64,000 nt of DNA from CAZGHS01 sp964525495 (lineage in GTDB: Bacteria > Patescibacteriota > Microgenomatia > JALYQM01): the NCBI GenBank assembly GCA_964525495.1, contig CAZGHS010000002.1:62001-126000 (forward strand), read 5' to 3'. Shown here one piece after another: positions 1-8,182 of the stretch. The stretch's first letter is position 1. The number at the start of each line of letters is the position of its first letter. A model generated the notes under the pieces. That model was not told the origin of the DNA, searched no databases, and saw nothing but the letters and a program-made list of their open reading frames with translations. A program made the translations under genes and the position numbers.

Positions 1-2
1 GA

Positions 3-356
3 TTACTTCGAAGTATCGATTCTGAAGTAATCCATCGCATCTTCCGCGTGTTACCAAACAACGCCGAAAGTTTACTCATGGCTAATGCATATAAAAATAT
101 CTACGAACTTGGACCAGATCAGAACGCATCGTCATCGACAGAGCTGGGACAACCAAAAGCGGCACAAAACTCATCAGCACCTGACAATGGACAGGATTCA
201 CAATGGAAACTCGCGTTCCAAAGTGCGATGCATCAATCTGGATCAGCGCCAATAAAAAATGATTTTAAACTTGGCCGCAACGATCCATGTTGGTGTGGGA
301 GCGGAAAGAAATACAAAAAATGCCACTTTCCAGAAGTCCCACCAGCTAAAGAGTAA
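3..356 (+). CDS. secA: SecA C-terminal end (partial)
   Basis: The reading frame is open from the window edge, so only the last ~117 residues of a larger protein are present. The tail ends in a SEC-C zinc-binding motif (GRNDPCWCGSGKKYKKCH), which in SecA binds Zn2+ and contacts SecB or ribosomes. Upstream, the helical stretch SEVIHRIFRV fits the end of the SecA helical scaffold, followed by a Ser/Gln-rich linker. SecA is the ATPase motor of the Sec translocase at the inner face of the membrane. The GTG at 48 is not the true start because coding continues before it. SEC-C motifs also occur on unrelated proteins; the upstream helix makes SecA most likely. Confidence 0.82.
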   Translation, partial: LLRSIDSEVIHRIFRVLPNNAESLLMANAYKNIYELGPDQNASSSTELGQPKAAQNSSAPDNGQDSQWKLAFQSAMHQSGSAPIKNDFKLGRNDPCWCGSGKKYKKCHFPEVPPAKE

Positions 357-393
357 AATAGCCTTTGTGGTATAATACGTTCACAAAACAAAT

Positions 394-2070
394 ATGACAA
401 AAAAAGCCGTGATAGCTGCTCTTGTCTTCATTGCTCTCTATAATATCTTCCTGTACGACACAGTTTTCGGTGTCAGTATAGGAATATTCTTCCTACTACT
501 AAACGTATATAACTTCTTTACTCGCTCTACTACGACACAAAACGAAGTAGTCGGTCACCTTTTTGCCATCACGAGCACAGTAGCTGCATTCCTCTTCGCA
601 GTTCGCACAAATGAACTTGTGCAAGTCATCAATATTATTACAGCAGTAATTGGTGCCGCCGCAGCGTACTATTTCTATAAACTCCACGACGACTCACACT
701 ACACACTTGTTGAAATAGTAAACGCGCCATTCAATGCTCTCGCAGGGTTATTCCAAGGAACAAAAGAAATCGTCTTTATCACCAAAAATGCACAAACAGA
801 AAAAGAATCGACAAGCAAAGTTCCTGCAATATTGCGTGGACTCAGTATTACCATTCCCATAGTCGGACTACTCTTGGTAGTGCTTTACAGTGCCGATCCA
901 GTTTTTGCAAAAATCACCCGAGATTTTATCGACACGCTTTTCGGTCGAGTAGCTATCAGCGCCTTCTTGTTTGCCATCCTCGTTATTCTCTACAAATCAT
1001 CAATTCATCGTATCTGGGGAAACAAAAACACTGTCACAGTATTAGGCAAAAAATACGAACCACTTATACTAAACGGTTCAGTTGCTGTCATACTCTTAGC
1101 CTTTGTTCTTATACAGATCCGCTACGTGTTCATGTATGTCTCTCAGGAAGAACTGCAAAAAATTGGAATTGCCTCTCTAACATATTCAGAATACGTCAGA
1201 CAAGGTTTCTTTCAACTTCTGCTTGCAGCACTCATTTCGTCGTCTGCAATCATTTATGCAATCCGATCACTCCATAGTTTAGAACCAAAATACAAAAAAA
1301 TATTGCAAATGCTGGCAGGTCTCGTAACCATCGAAACAATAATTCTCTTATTTGCAGCAGGTAAACGCGTATTCGAATACAACGCATCGCATGGGCTAAC
1401 AAGGGCGCGTATTTTCGGCATCGTATTTTTAATCTGGCTCTGTGTCGCTCTTATCTACCTAGCCATAAATATAGTCAAACACTATAACGCTCGTCAGGCT
1501 TTTCTCAAAATCACTGCACTCTTAATTCTCGCAGTACTTTCTGTAAACTTAATCAATATCGATAGTTTAGTTGCAACACGCTTTAAACCCACAGTAAATA
1601 AAGAAACAGATTATTATTATATTTCCGGCCTTTCGACCGACGCATTTGAATCCTGGGAAGAAGCCATCAGCAATGCAGAACAAACGGTGCGCACTATAGC
1701 AGCCAAACCAACTGCTGAAATCACGGTTGATGACAATCGTAAACTCACTTGGGCAAGTATGACATTAAGCAACTTAGATTTTAAAAAAGATTACGTAATT
1801 CAAAAATATGGAACTGAAGAAGAAATTAAACAGCAAACATTCTCCACATATATTGACCTTGAGAAAGATAAGCGACTAGAAAAGTTACGAAAGTGGCAAT
1901 CATACAACTTAAGCGAATGGCAAGCATATCAATGGCTAAAAGATAATAGAGAAATTGTACAAAAATTAAAGCCACTACAAAACGAGATAACGGGGATACA
2001 AGACAAATTAAATGATAATATAAGATATAACACGCCTCTTGATCGAGCGATCGAACCACCTTTGTTATAA
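394..2070 (+). CDS. DUF4173/DUF4153 polytopic membrane protein
   Basis: A 558-aa protein with about ten hydrophobic segments in its first 400 residues and a soluble, charged C-terminal ~150 residues. The segment TYSEYVRQGFFQLL near residue 263 is the hallmark of the DUF4173 family, and the TRFKPTVNKETDYYYISGLS stretch after the last helix is also typical. The function is unknown. An extended -10 box (TGGTATAAT, 371-379) lies 14 nt before the ATG, so the mRNA leader would be only ~8-10 nt. The gene starts a same-strand run with thpR and the alkyltransferase-like gene, 11 nt upstream of the next start. Confidence 0.8.
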   Translation: MTKKAVIAALVFIALYNIFLYDTVFGVSIGIFFLLLNVYNFFTRSTTTQNEVVGHLFAITSTVAAFLFAVRTNELVQVINIITAVIGAAAAYYFYKLHDDSHYTLVEIVNAPFNALAGLFQGTKEIVFITKNAQTEKESTSKVPAILRGLSITIPIVGLLLVVLYSADPVFAKITRDFIDTLFGRVAISAFLFAILVILYKSSIHRIWGNKNTVTVLGKKYEPLILNGSVAVILLAFVLIQIRYVFMYVSQEELQKIGIASLTYSEYVRQGFFQLLLAALISSSAIIYAIRSLHSLEPKYKKILQMLAGLVTIETIILLFAAGKRVFEYNASHGLTRARIFGIVFLIWLCVALIYLAINIVKHYNARQAFLKITALLILAVLSVNLINIDSLVATRFKPTVNKETDYYYISGLSTDAFESWEEAISNAEQTVRTIAAKPTAEITVDDNRKLTWASMTLSNLDFKKDYVIQKYGTEEEIKQQTFSTYIDLEKDKRLEKLRKWQSYNLSEWQAYQWLKDNREIVQKLKPLQNEITGIQDKLNDNIRYNTPLDRAIEPPLL

Positions 2071-2081
2071 CGGAGAAACTA

Positions 2082-2672
2082 ATGGCAATCTATCAAAACT
2101 GTTTTTTGGGAGTATCGCTTCCGGAAGAATACCACGCTGAATTCAAAGATACGTTACTCAAAATCAGATTAGTCGCACCACATTTCAAACCAGCTATGGT
2201 CCAAAATCCGCATATTACATGCGTATTCTTAGGCCAACAGGACGAAAAAGACTTTCCTGAAATAGTAAAAATTACAAAACAATGTGCGATAACACCCCAA
2301 AAAATCTCATTATCTGCTAATACGCTTGGCGTATTTACTGAAAAAAGGCCACGTGTTGTATACATCAACACCAATCCTGATGCATATTTTTCCGACCTTG
2401 TTCGAACTCTCGAAGATAATCTTCAAAAATATACTAGTAAACAAAACCGAGATGAAGAAACATATCATGTAACACTTGGTCGCAATACGACACGTCATAC
2501 ACAAAAAGCCTTCCTCGATGTCATGCAAGAAGTCAAAGAACTAACTGCGAAAATTAACTGGAAGTGTCCGATCACTGAGATCAATTTGTACGGCAGAAAC
2601 ATGAGCCATCCTACGCGGGTACAGCGGAAAATCGCCACAATACCACTATATGTTCAAACCCAAAGTACTTAA
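2082..2672 (+). CDS. thpR: RNA 2',3'-cyclic phosphodiesterase / 2'-5' RNA ligase
   Basis: A 196-aa two-histidine (2H) phosphoesterase of normal family length. Both catalytic HxT signatures are visible: H44-I-T46 in NPHITCVFLG and H129-V-T131 in YHVTLGRN. The family hydrolyses 2',3'-cyclic phosphates or joins RNA ends through 2'-5' bonds in the cytoplasm; which activity dominates here cannot be read from sequence. The start is supported by a GGAG Shine-Dalgarno a few bases upstream. The 3' end overlaps the following alkyltransferase-like gene by 23 nt, implying translational coupling and a shared mRNA, which gives a small nucleic-acid-repair gene pair. Confidence 0.87.
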   Translation: MAIYQNCFLGVSLPEEYHAEFKDTLLKIRLVAPHFKPAMVQNPHITCVFLGQQDEKDFPEIVKITKQCAITPQKISLSANTLGVFTEKRPRVVYINTNPDAYFSDLVRTLEDNLQKYTSKQNRDEETYHVTLGRNTTRHTQKAFLDVMQEVKELTAKINWKCPITEINLYGRNMSHPTRVQRKIATIPLYVQTQST

Positions 2673-3027
2673 AATAATTCAGGCAATCCCATTTGGTAAA
2701 GTGATGAGCTATGGTCAAGTCGCCGCCGTGGCTGGTGTCGCACGTGCAGCACGCCAAGTCGGTTGGATCTTAAACCAAAGCGAAGGAGAAGACAATTTGC
2801 CGTGGTGGCGAGTCATTAATAACGCGGGAAGAATCTCAATAAAAGGAACCAATTTCAACACACCACTTATTCAGAAAAAATTACTCGAAAACGAAGGCAT
2901 AGAAGTAACAGATAAATACGAATTAGACATAGAAAAATACCGTTTCCGCCCATCAAAAGAATACTTGCAGCAAAGACACCTGGACTCCGCATACATCGAA
3001 CGATTGATACAAAAGTACCAGCTCTAA
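2650..3027 (+). CDS. Alkyltransferase-like protein (MGMT fold, no catalytic Cys)
   Basis: A 125-aa protein matching the DNA-binding domain of O6-alkylguanine-DNA alkyltransferase: GKVMSYGQVA (helix-turn-helix entry), the RAARQVG arginine finger region (32-38), and the active-site loop. The reactive PCHRV is here P51-W52-W53-R54-V55, so the acceptor cysteine is replaced by tryptophan. That is the signature of alkyltransferase-like (ATL) proteins, which bind O6-alkylguanine, flip it, and hand it to nucleotide excision repair instead of repairing it directly. In known ATLs the usual motif is PWHRV; the second W replacing His is unusual. It overlaps thpR by 23 nt. Confidence 0.86.
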   Translation: MFKPKVLKIIQAIPFGKVMSYGQVAAVAGVARAARQVGWILNQSEGEDNLPWWRVINNAGRISIKGTNFNTPLIQKKLLENEGIEVTDKYELDIEKYRFRPSKEYLQQRHLDSAYIERLIQKYQL

Positions 3028-3095
3028 CCCAATTTCGCTAGAATTCAGTGCCGCAATACAGTATCATAAAGGAGCCAGTTTACTCAGGAGCATCT

Positions 3096-5723
3096 ATGGA
3101 ATCAGAACAAAGCACCAAAATAAAATACGAAGGACTGACAGAACATCAGGTAAAAAAACTACAAAAAGAATATGGACCAAACCTCATCACCGAAAAAAAT
3201 AAAGTTACTCCGCTTAAAATATTCTTGCGCCAGTTCTCACATAACTATGTACTTTATCTTTTGACAGTTGCCGCGATCATCTCACTGCTGGTGGGAAAGC
3301 ATGTCACTGCCTACGTTATATTCGGCGTTACCGTACTTGTAGTCTCAGTAGGCTTCTTCCTAGAATACCGTGCAGAAAAAGCAGTTCAAGAACTCAAAAG
3401 CATGGTCGAGCGAATAGCCAACGTCATTCGCAACAAAAAAATCCAACAAATCCCCTCAAGCGAACTCGTCCCAGGTGATATAGTCGTTCTTAAAAACGGT
3501 GAATACATCCCTGCCGACTGTATAGTACTTGAAGACAAAAATCTCTTTGTGAATGAAGCCGTCCTGACAGGCGAAGCACGAGAAGTAAACAAAACTGCAA
3601 CAGAAAATAATGAAACAGATGAAAACAAGCTTTACACAGGATCATACATAGTAAACGGAAAATGTTATGCAAAAGTAATTGGCATCGGCATGGAAACACG
3701 CTTCGGAAAAATTGCTGAAATGATTACTGATACCGAAAAAGACATGCCACTCCAAATCGAGATTAACTCAATCACAAAATATATGGTGATCCTTGCCGTA
3801 ATATTTGCATCCCTCACAGCAATCTTTATGGTACTCAATGCAGGAAGCCTAACTGAAGAAGTACTCGTCGAAGCACTCATCGTTGCGATCGCGCTTTCTG
3901 TATCAGCAGTACCAGAAGGGTTGCCAGTTGTACTTGTGACAACTCTCGCATCTGGAGCAATTCGTATGGCAAGGCAAAACGCACTCGTCAATCGCATGTC
4001 GACGATCGGCACTATCGGAGAAGTCACTGTTATCTGTTCGGACAAAACAGGAACAATTACGAAAGGGGAGATGACTGTCAAAAAAATCTACACCTATGGG
4101 CAAGAATATGAAGTAGAGGGTGGAGGATACGCAAATAATGGAAAGATTACTCAGAATAATCAGCCAGTAAATGTAAACGAAAACGAGCACTTAAAAAAAC
4201 TTATCACCGCTGCAATCTTCTGCAACGATGCTCGTATCATCGAGCAAAAATCAGACGGAGAATATAAAATTGAGGGATCACCAACTGAAGCTGCGCTCCT
4301 CATCGCCGGAATGAAAGCAGGATACGAAAAAGACGATCTCACCTTAGATCGACGGGAAGAAATCCCATTTTCATCATCACGCAAAATAATGTCAGTACTC
4401 GGCAGCGATAATATTCTGTATTCCAAGGGTGCTCCAGAAGTCATTCTCACAAAATCGACACGCATACTTCACAACGGCAACGGCATAGACCTGTCACAGG
4501 AAGAAAGAAATAAAATTCACGAATATAATACTCAATTAACAGATAAATCATTCCGTACGCTCGCACTCGCTTTCAAACACGAAGCCACTCTCTCTACAGA
4601 AGAAGATGAAAATAATTTTATTTTTATCGGGCTCGTCGCGATCGAGGACCCTCCACGCGAAGAAGTAAAAGCAGCTATCCGTGAATGTATCGCCGCAGGA
4701 ATAAAAGTAAAAATGATCACAGGGGATAACAAAGGCACAGCGCTTGCAGTCGCCAATGAAATAGATCTCAAGGGAAATATTCTCGAAGGACACGAACTAG
4801 ACACCCTCACAGACAAACAGCTCAAAAAGTTAGTACAAACAACAGCTGTATTCGCTCGGGTCAGGCCAGAACACAAAGTTCGCATAGTACACGCTCTCAA
4901 GAGCAATAAAGAAATCGTCGCAATGACAGGTGATGGGGTAAACGACGCACCAGCACTCAAAGAAGCGCACGTTGGCATAGCCATGGGCAAAAATGGCACC
5001 GACGTCTCTCGATCAGTCGCAGATATCACACTCAAAGACGACAATTTCGCAACGATCGTCATTGCCATCCGTGAAGGCCGCGGCATTTTTGAAAATATTC
5101 GGACGTTTGTCGGCTATCAACTTTCCTGCAATCTCGCCCAGCTCACTCTCATTTTCCTGAGCGTCTTGCTCGCCCCATACTTGGGCTGGACTATTCCACT
5201 TCTCGTTGCACTCCAGATCCTATTCGTAAACCTTATTACTGACAACCTTCCGTCCATCACATTGGGACTGATGCCACCTGCGTCAGACATTATGCGCCGC
5301 AATCCTCACCGCAATGGACTACTCACCCCGTACCTCATTAGAACAATCATATTCTCAGGGCTTGTCACAGGACTAACCGTCATAGGCATCTACGCCTACT
5401 ATAAAGACCACCTCGGATCACCACACGAAATCGCCCGCACCGTCGCGTTCGTGACATTCATTTGTATCGCTCTCAGCACAGCCTTTAGCTTCAGATCAGC
5501 CCGCACGTCCATCATCAAACAGTTCCACCAGGACAACCTACTCCTCATTAGTGCTGTTGTTATGGCTATTATTGCAACGGTTGGTATAATGTATACACCA
5601 CTCAGATCAACGTTTGAAATCACACCTTTAACACTATCGCATTGGGGTACCGCAGTTGCCGGTATGATTTTTTCGATACTGTGTTTTGAAATATACAAAG
5701 CGTTATTGAGTCCAAAACAATAA
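3096..5723 (+). CDS. P2-type cation (Ca2+-like) transporting ATPase
   Basis: An 875-aa P-type ATPase with N-terminal cation-ATPase domain, M1-M10 helices and HAD domain. Phosphorylation site D316 lies in CSDKTGT, the M4 motif is PEGLP (273-277), and the hinge motif is TGDGVND (611-617). M6 carries N712-L-I-T715-D716, matching Ca2+-site residues of SERCA/PMCA. M5 has N-L-A-Q, lacking the glutamate of SERCA site I, so a single-site PMCA-like pump is likely. The actuator loop reads TGEA (158-161) instead of the usual TGES. The ATG at 3096 is preferred because AGGAG lies 5 nt upstream; a GTG at 3048 would add 16 residues unlike the family. It is followed after 4 nt by the ABC exporter. Confidence 0.9.
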   Translation: MESEQSTKIKYEGLTEHQVKKLQKEYGPNLITEKNKVTPLKIFLRQFSHNYVLYLLTVAAIISLLVGKHVTAYVIFGVTVLVVSVGFFLEYRAEKAVQELKSMVERIANVIRNKKIQQIPSSELVPGDIVVLKNGEYIPADCIVLEDKNLFVNEAVLTGEAREVNKTATENNETDENKLYTGSYIVNGKCYAKVIGIGMETRFGKIAEMITDTEKDMPLQIEINSITKYMVILAVIFASLTAIFMVLNAGSLTEEVLVEALIVAIALSVSAVPEGLPVVLVTTLASGAIRMARQNALVNRMSTIGTIGEVTVICSDKTGTITKGEMTVKKIYTYGQEYEVEGGGYANNGKITQNNQPVNVNENEHLKKLITAAIFCNDARIIEQKSDGEYKIEGSPTEAALLIAGMKAGYEKDDLTLDRREEIPFSSSRKIMSVLGSDNILYSKGAPEVILTKSTRILHNGNGIDLSQEERNKIHEYNTQLTDKSFRTLALAFKHEATLSTEEDENNFIFIGLVAIEDPPREEVKAAIRECIAAGIKVKMITGDNKGTALAVANEIDLKGNILEGHELDTLTDKQLKKLVQTTAVFARVRPEHKVRIVHALKSNKEIVAMTGDGVNDAPALKEAHVGIAMGKNGTDVSRSVADITLKDDNFATIVIAIREGRGIFENIRTFVGYQLSCNLAQLTLIFLSVLLAPYLGWTIPLLVALQILFVNLITDNLPSITLGLMPPASDIMRRNPHRNGLLTPYLIRTIIFSGLVTGLTVIGIYAYYKDHLGSPHEIARTVAFVTFICIALSTAFSFRSARTSIIKQFHQDNLLLISAVVMAIIATVGIMYTPLRSTFEITPLTLSHWGTAVAGMIFSILCFEIYKALLSPKQ

Positions 5724-5727
5724 ACTT

Positions 5728-7503
5728 ATGTTAAAAGTATACCGAACACTCTACAGTTTCCTGTGGGTTTATAAATGGCGTTTTATTACGTTCATGTTTG
5801 CCGTGCTTGTCTGGGGTGTCATAAATTCTATCAACCCATACTTTTATAAACTCTTTATCGACGCACTCCCAGCAGGCAATTACAATCAACTCGTCACACT
5901 CCTTTTCATATATATTGGCGTCCGCATCCTCCAAATCATCACAGAGCTCATTGCCATATTTCTTGGCGATCGTGTAGTCATATCAGCTGGCCGAGATGCT
6001 CGACTAAAAGTATTCAGAAAAATTCAGGACTTAGATTTTGCATTTCACGCGAGCAAAAGCACAGGTTCGCTTATCAGTACTATGAAAAGAGGCGACGGAG
6101 CTTTTTTCAGCGCACATGACACACTTAACATCGATTTAGCTCGCATACTTATTAATCTCTTCGTAGTCATTGGATTTCTAGCGACCATCAGGATCGAAAT
6201 CGGAGCAATCGTCCTACTCAGTTTCGTTTTCAATATTTTCTTAGCCAAAAAACTCATACAGCTCAATATGAAAAAGCGCAAAGAATTCAACGATGCCGAA
6301 GACAAAATCTCAGATGTCATTGTCGATAACATGATCAACTACGAAACGGTTAAACTTTTTGCAAAAGAAGAATGGGAACGCAAACGACTTAATGAAAAAT
6401 TCGTTACCTGGACTAAATCACTTTGGGGATTTGCAAACACATTTCGCGCGATTGACATTCTCGTCGGTGCGCTCGGAAATATCGGACTCTTCCTTGTACT
6501 TTATACTGGACTTCGCTATGTCGCCGATGCTTCACTCACCACAGGAGAGTTCATACTTATCCTTGGATTTATGACAGATTTCTATCCGCGTTTCTTCCAG
6601 CTCGTTTTCCGTTTCCGAGATATTGCAAAACATCACACAGACCTCCAAAACTATTTCGCGATTCTCGACAACACTACACTTATCAAAGATCCAACCAAGC
6701 CAGTACAGAAAACATCAGTCAAAGGTGAAATAGAATACAAAAATGTCACGTTTACTTATCCTGAAGCAAAAAAGAAATCTCTCGAAGATCTCACACTCCA
6801 CATCCGCCAAGGCGAATCAGTCGCATTTGTCGGACGATCTGGTGCAGGCAAAACTACCATTACAAAACTGCTTATGCGCCTCTTCGATGTCCAAAAAGGC
6901 GAGATCACAATCGATGGTATTAATATTAAAAAATTCACCAAAACCCATCTGCGCTCTTTCCTCGGCATCGTCCCTCAAGAACCAATTCTTTTCAATAACA
7001 GTATTGGATTCAACATCGGGTATGGAGCTGACAATGCGACGCCAGAACAAATAACTGCAGCAGCCAAGATGGCCAACATCGATACCTTCATCGAATCGCT
7101 TCCAGATAAATACGAAACAAACGTAGGGGAGAGAGGAATAAAACTTTCCGGCGGACAGAAGCAACGTCTCGCGATTGCCCGTATGATTCTCTCCAACCCA
7201 GATATCATCATCTTTGATGAAGCTACATCACATCTCGATTCAGAGTCCGAGAAACTCATCCAGGACGCGTTCTGGAAAGCTGCTAAAGACAAAACAACCA
7301 TCATCATCGCGCACAGACTTTCAACTATCGTCAACGCAGATAAAATCGTGGTATTAGAGGACGGAAAAATAAAAGAAGTCGGATCACACCGTGCACTGAT
7401 TGCAAAAAAAGGTGGACTCTACAAACACTTCTGGGATCTCCAAGTGCACAAGGGCGAGGATATAGATAAAGAGGAAAATCTAAACACACAACACGGGGAA
7501 TAA
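5728..7503 (+). CDS. ABC exporter, fused membrane and ATPase domains
   Basis: A 591-aa half-transporter. Residues ~15-300 form a type IV ABC exporter membrane domain with about six helices, and residues ~330-575 form the nucleotide-binding domain. Walker A is GRSGAGKTT (369-377), the Q-loop is Q417, the signature is LSGGQ (473-477), the Walker B is IIIFDEAT, and the switch His lies in AHRLST. It would act as a dimer exporting lipids, peptides or drugs; the substrate is not evident. It starts 4 nt after the P-type ATPase stop with no clear Shine-Dalgarno, so it is probably cotranscribed. It is distantly similar to the second exporter at 17131. Confidence 0.9.
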   Translation: MLKVYRTLYSFLWVYKWRFITFMFAVLVWGVINSINPYFYKLFIDALPAGNYNQLVTLLFIYIGVRILQIITELIAIFLGDRVVISAGRDARLKVFRKIQDLDFAFHASKSTGSLISTMKRGDGAFFSAHDTLNIDLARILINLFVVIGFLATIRIEIGAIVLLSFVFNIFLAKKLIQLNMKKRKEFNDAEDKISDVIVDNMINYETVKLFAKEEWERKRLNEKFVTWTKSLWGFANTFRAIDILVGALGNIGLFLVLYTGLRYVADASLTTGEFILILGFMTDFYPRFFQLVFRFRDIAKHHTDLQNYFAILDNTTLIKDPTKPVQKTSVKGEIEYKNVTFTYPEAKKKSLEDLTLHIRQGESVAFVGRSGAGKTTITKLLMRLFDVQKGEITIDGINIKKFTKTHLRSFLGIVPQEPILFNNSIGFNIGYGADNATPEQITAAAKMANIDTFIESLPDKYETNVGERGIKLSGGQKQRLAIARMILSNPDIIIFDEATSHLDSESEKLIQDAFWKAAKDKTTIIIAHRLSTIVNADKIVVLEDGKIKEVGSHRALIAKKGGLYKHFWDLQVHKGEDIDKEENLNTQHGE

Positions 7504-7504
7504 A

Positions 7505-7578
7505 GGTAGTAACTCATACAACAAAAAGACAGAGCTTGTAACAAGCGCAGCTTTTAAAATCGCATAAGCAACTACCTT
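7505..7578 (-). terminator. Long branched hairpin ending unit A
   Basis: Downstream of the 111-aa gene on the minus strand, AAGGTAGT pairs with ACTACCTT at the two ends. Inside is a perfect GCTTG-TTA-CAAGC hairpin. A short T-rich stretch follows on the minus strand. This is a long imperfect 3' structure like those closing the other structured-leader units. Termination activity is inferred. Confidence 0.55.
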
Positions 7579-7594
7579 CTCCTCCGTATCGTGG

Positions 7595-7930
7595 CTACTT
7601 GCCCAGCTTGTCCTTCAATGTCTTGATCATCGTTTGTTTTCGCTGAGCTGCTTTGGCGGCAGGTGTATTGTTCTGGCAGAACCGCTCGTAGTTCTGATCC
7701 TTATTGCCAAGCTGATATGTACGAGAGTTAGATCTGGCCAGTCGGCTCTTCTCGTCTAGGCGGACAAGTCCAGCGTTAATGACGGCGCCGTCTGGAATGT
7801 GCGGATTGGGATGGCCATACACCTTCCCGACTAATAGCAACTGGTGTTGTTCCGGCGCGCTGTACGGACTGACTTTTGGCGAACGAATGCTCCAATTGGT
7901 CAGCCGTGGTAGCAATTGCTTCTTTGCCAT
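7595..7930 (-). CDS. Small basic protein, unrecognised (unit A)
   Basis: A 111-aa soluble protein with no signal peptide or membrane helix and a strongly basic C-terminus (AAQRKQTMIKTLKDKLGK). The N-terminal half has a compact pattern (LTNWSIRSPK, GKVYGHPNPHIPDG, SRTYQLG) suggesting a small beta-rich domain, but I do not recognise the family. The start is supported by GAAGGGAG upstream of the ATG. It is a single-gene unit with its own promoter (8143-8181), a ~210-nt structured leader with a boxA-like sequence, and a long 3' hairpin. Its DNA appears more GC-rich than the flanking genes. Unit organisation suggests high or conditional expression; the function is unknown. Confidence 0.75.
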   Translation of the reverse strand: MAKKQLLPRLTNWSIRSPKVSPYSAPEQHQLLLVGKVYGHPNPHIPDGAVINAGLVRLDEKSRLARSNSRTYQLGNKDQNYERFCQNNTPAAKAAQRKQTMIKTLKDKLGK

Positions 7931-8136
7931 CGTGATAAGTCTCCCTTCAATTCTAATTACCTAATTGACCGACAACCACGCTCAAATATTCAAGCACAAT
8001 TATCGGTCAATTAATAATCTAGGGAAACAATTACGAAGAAGATATTCCCCGAGTTGTAAACGAACAAATCGAGCTAAATAGCTCTAAACCTGAGCGTAAA
8101 GTCAAGCTCAAATGAGCTCAATTTACACAATAGGTA
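7931..8136 (-). promoter_or_regulatory. Structured leader with boxA-like site, unit A
   Basis: Read on the minus strand, the predicted 5' UTR carries hairpin AGCTCA-TT-TGAGCT, then GAGCTA-TT-TAGCTC. A boxA-like TGTTCGTTTACAAC follows (8053-8066). A long hairpin is closed by AATTGACCGA and TCGGTCAATT (about 7963-8013), then comes a GGGAG Shine-Dalgarno. The order hairpin-boxA resembles the boxB-boxA arrangement of rRNA operon leaders, where NusB/S10 bind boxA RNA. A role in antitermination is inference from this resemblance and from four similar leaders in the window. Confidence 0.6.
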
Positions 8137-8142
8137 TATATA

Positions 8143-8181
8143 ATTATAGCAGAAATTAAAGAAAAAATCAATTACTATAGG
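8143..8181 (-). promoter_or_regulatory. Unit A promoter with CCTATAGTA element
   Basis: On the minus strand, CCTATAGTA (8173-8181) is followed by one base, then -35 TTGATT (8166-8171), a 17-nt spacer, and extended -10 TGCTATAAT (TATAAT at 8143-8148). The CCTATAGTA 9-mer recurs at the same place in the other structured-leader units. The promoter sits immediately beyond the stop codon of the 541-aa gene. Confidence 0.75.
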
Positions 8182-8182
8182 C

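Noticed and set aside
3048..3095. GTG start extending the P-type ATPase by 16 residues
   Set aside because: The ATG at 3096 has AGGAG at correct distance, and the extension contains the ribosome-site bases themselves.
4532..5086. Long minus-strand open frame opposite the P-type ATPase
   Set aside because: It is a shadow of a strongly coding plus-strand gene with intact catalytic motifs; it has no ribosome site and low-complexity Ser/Ala content.
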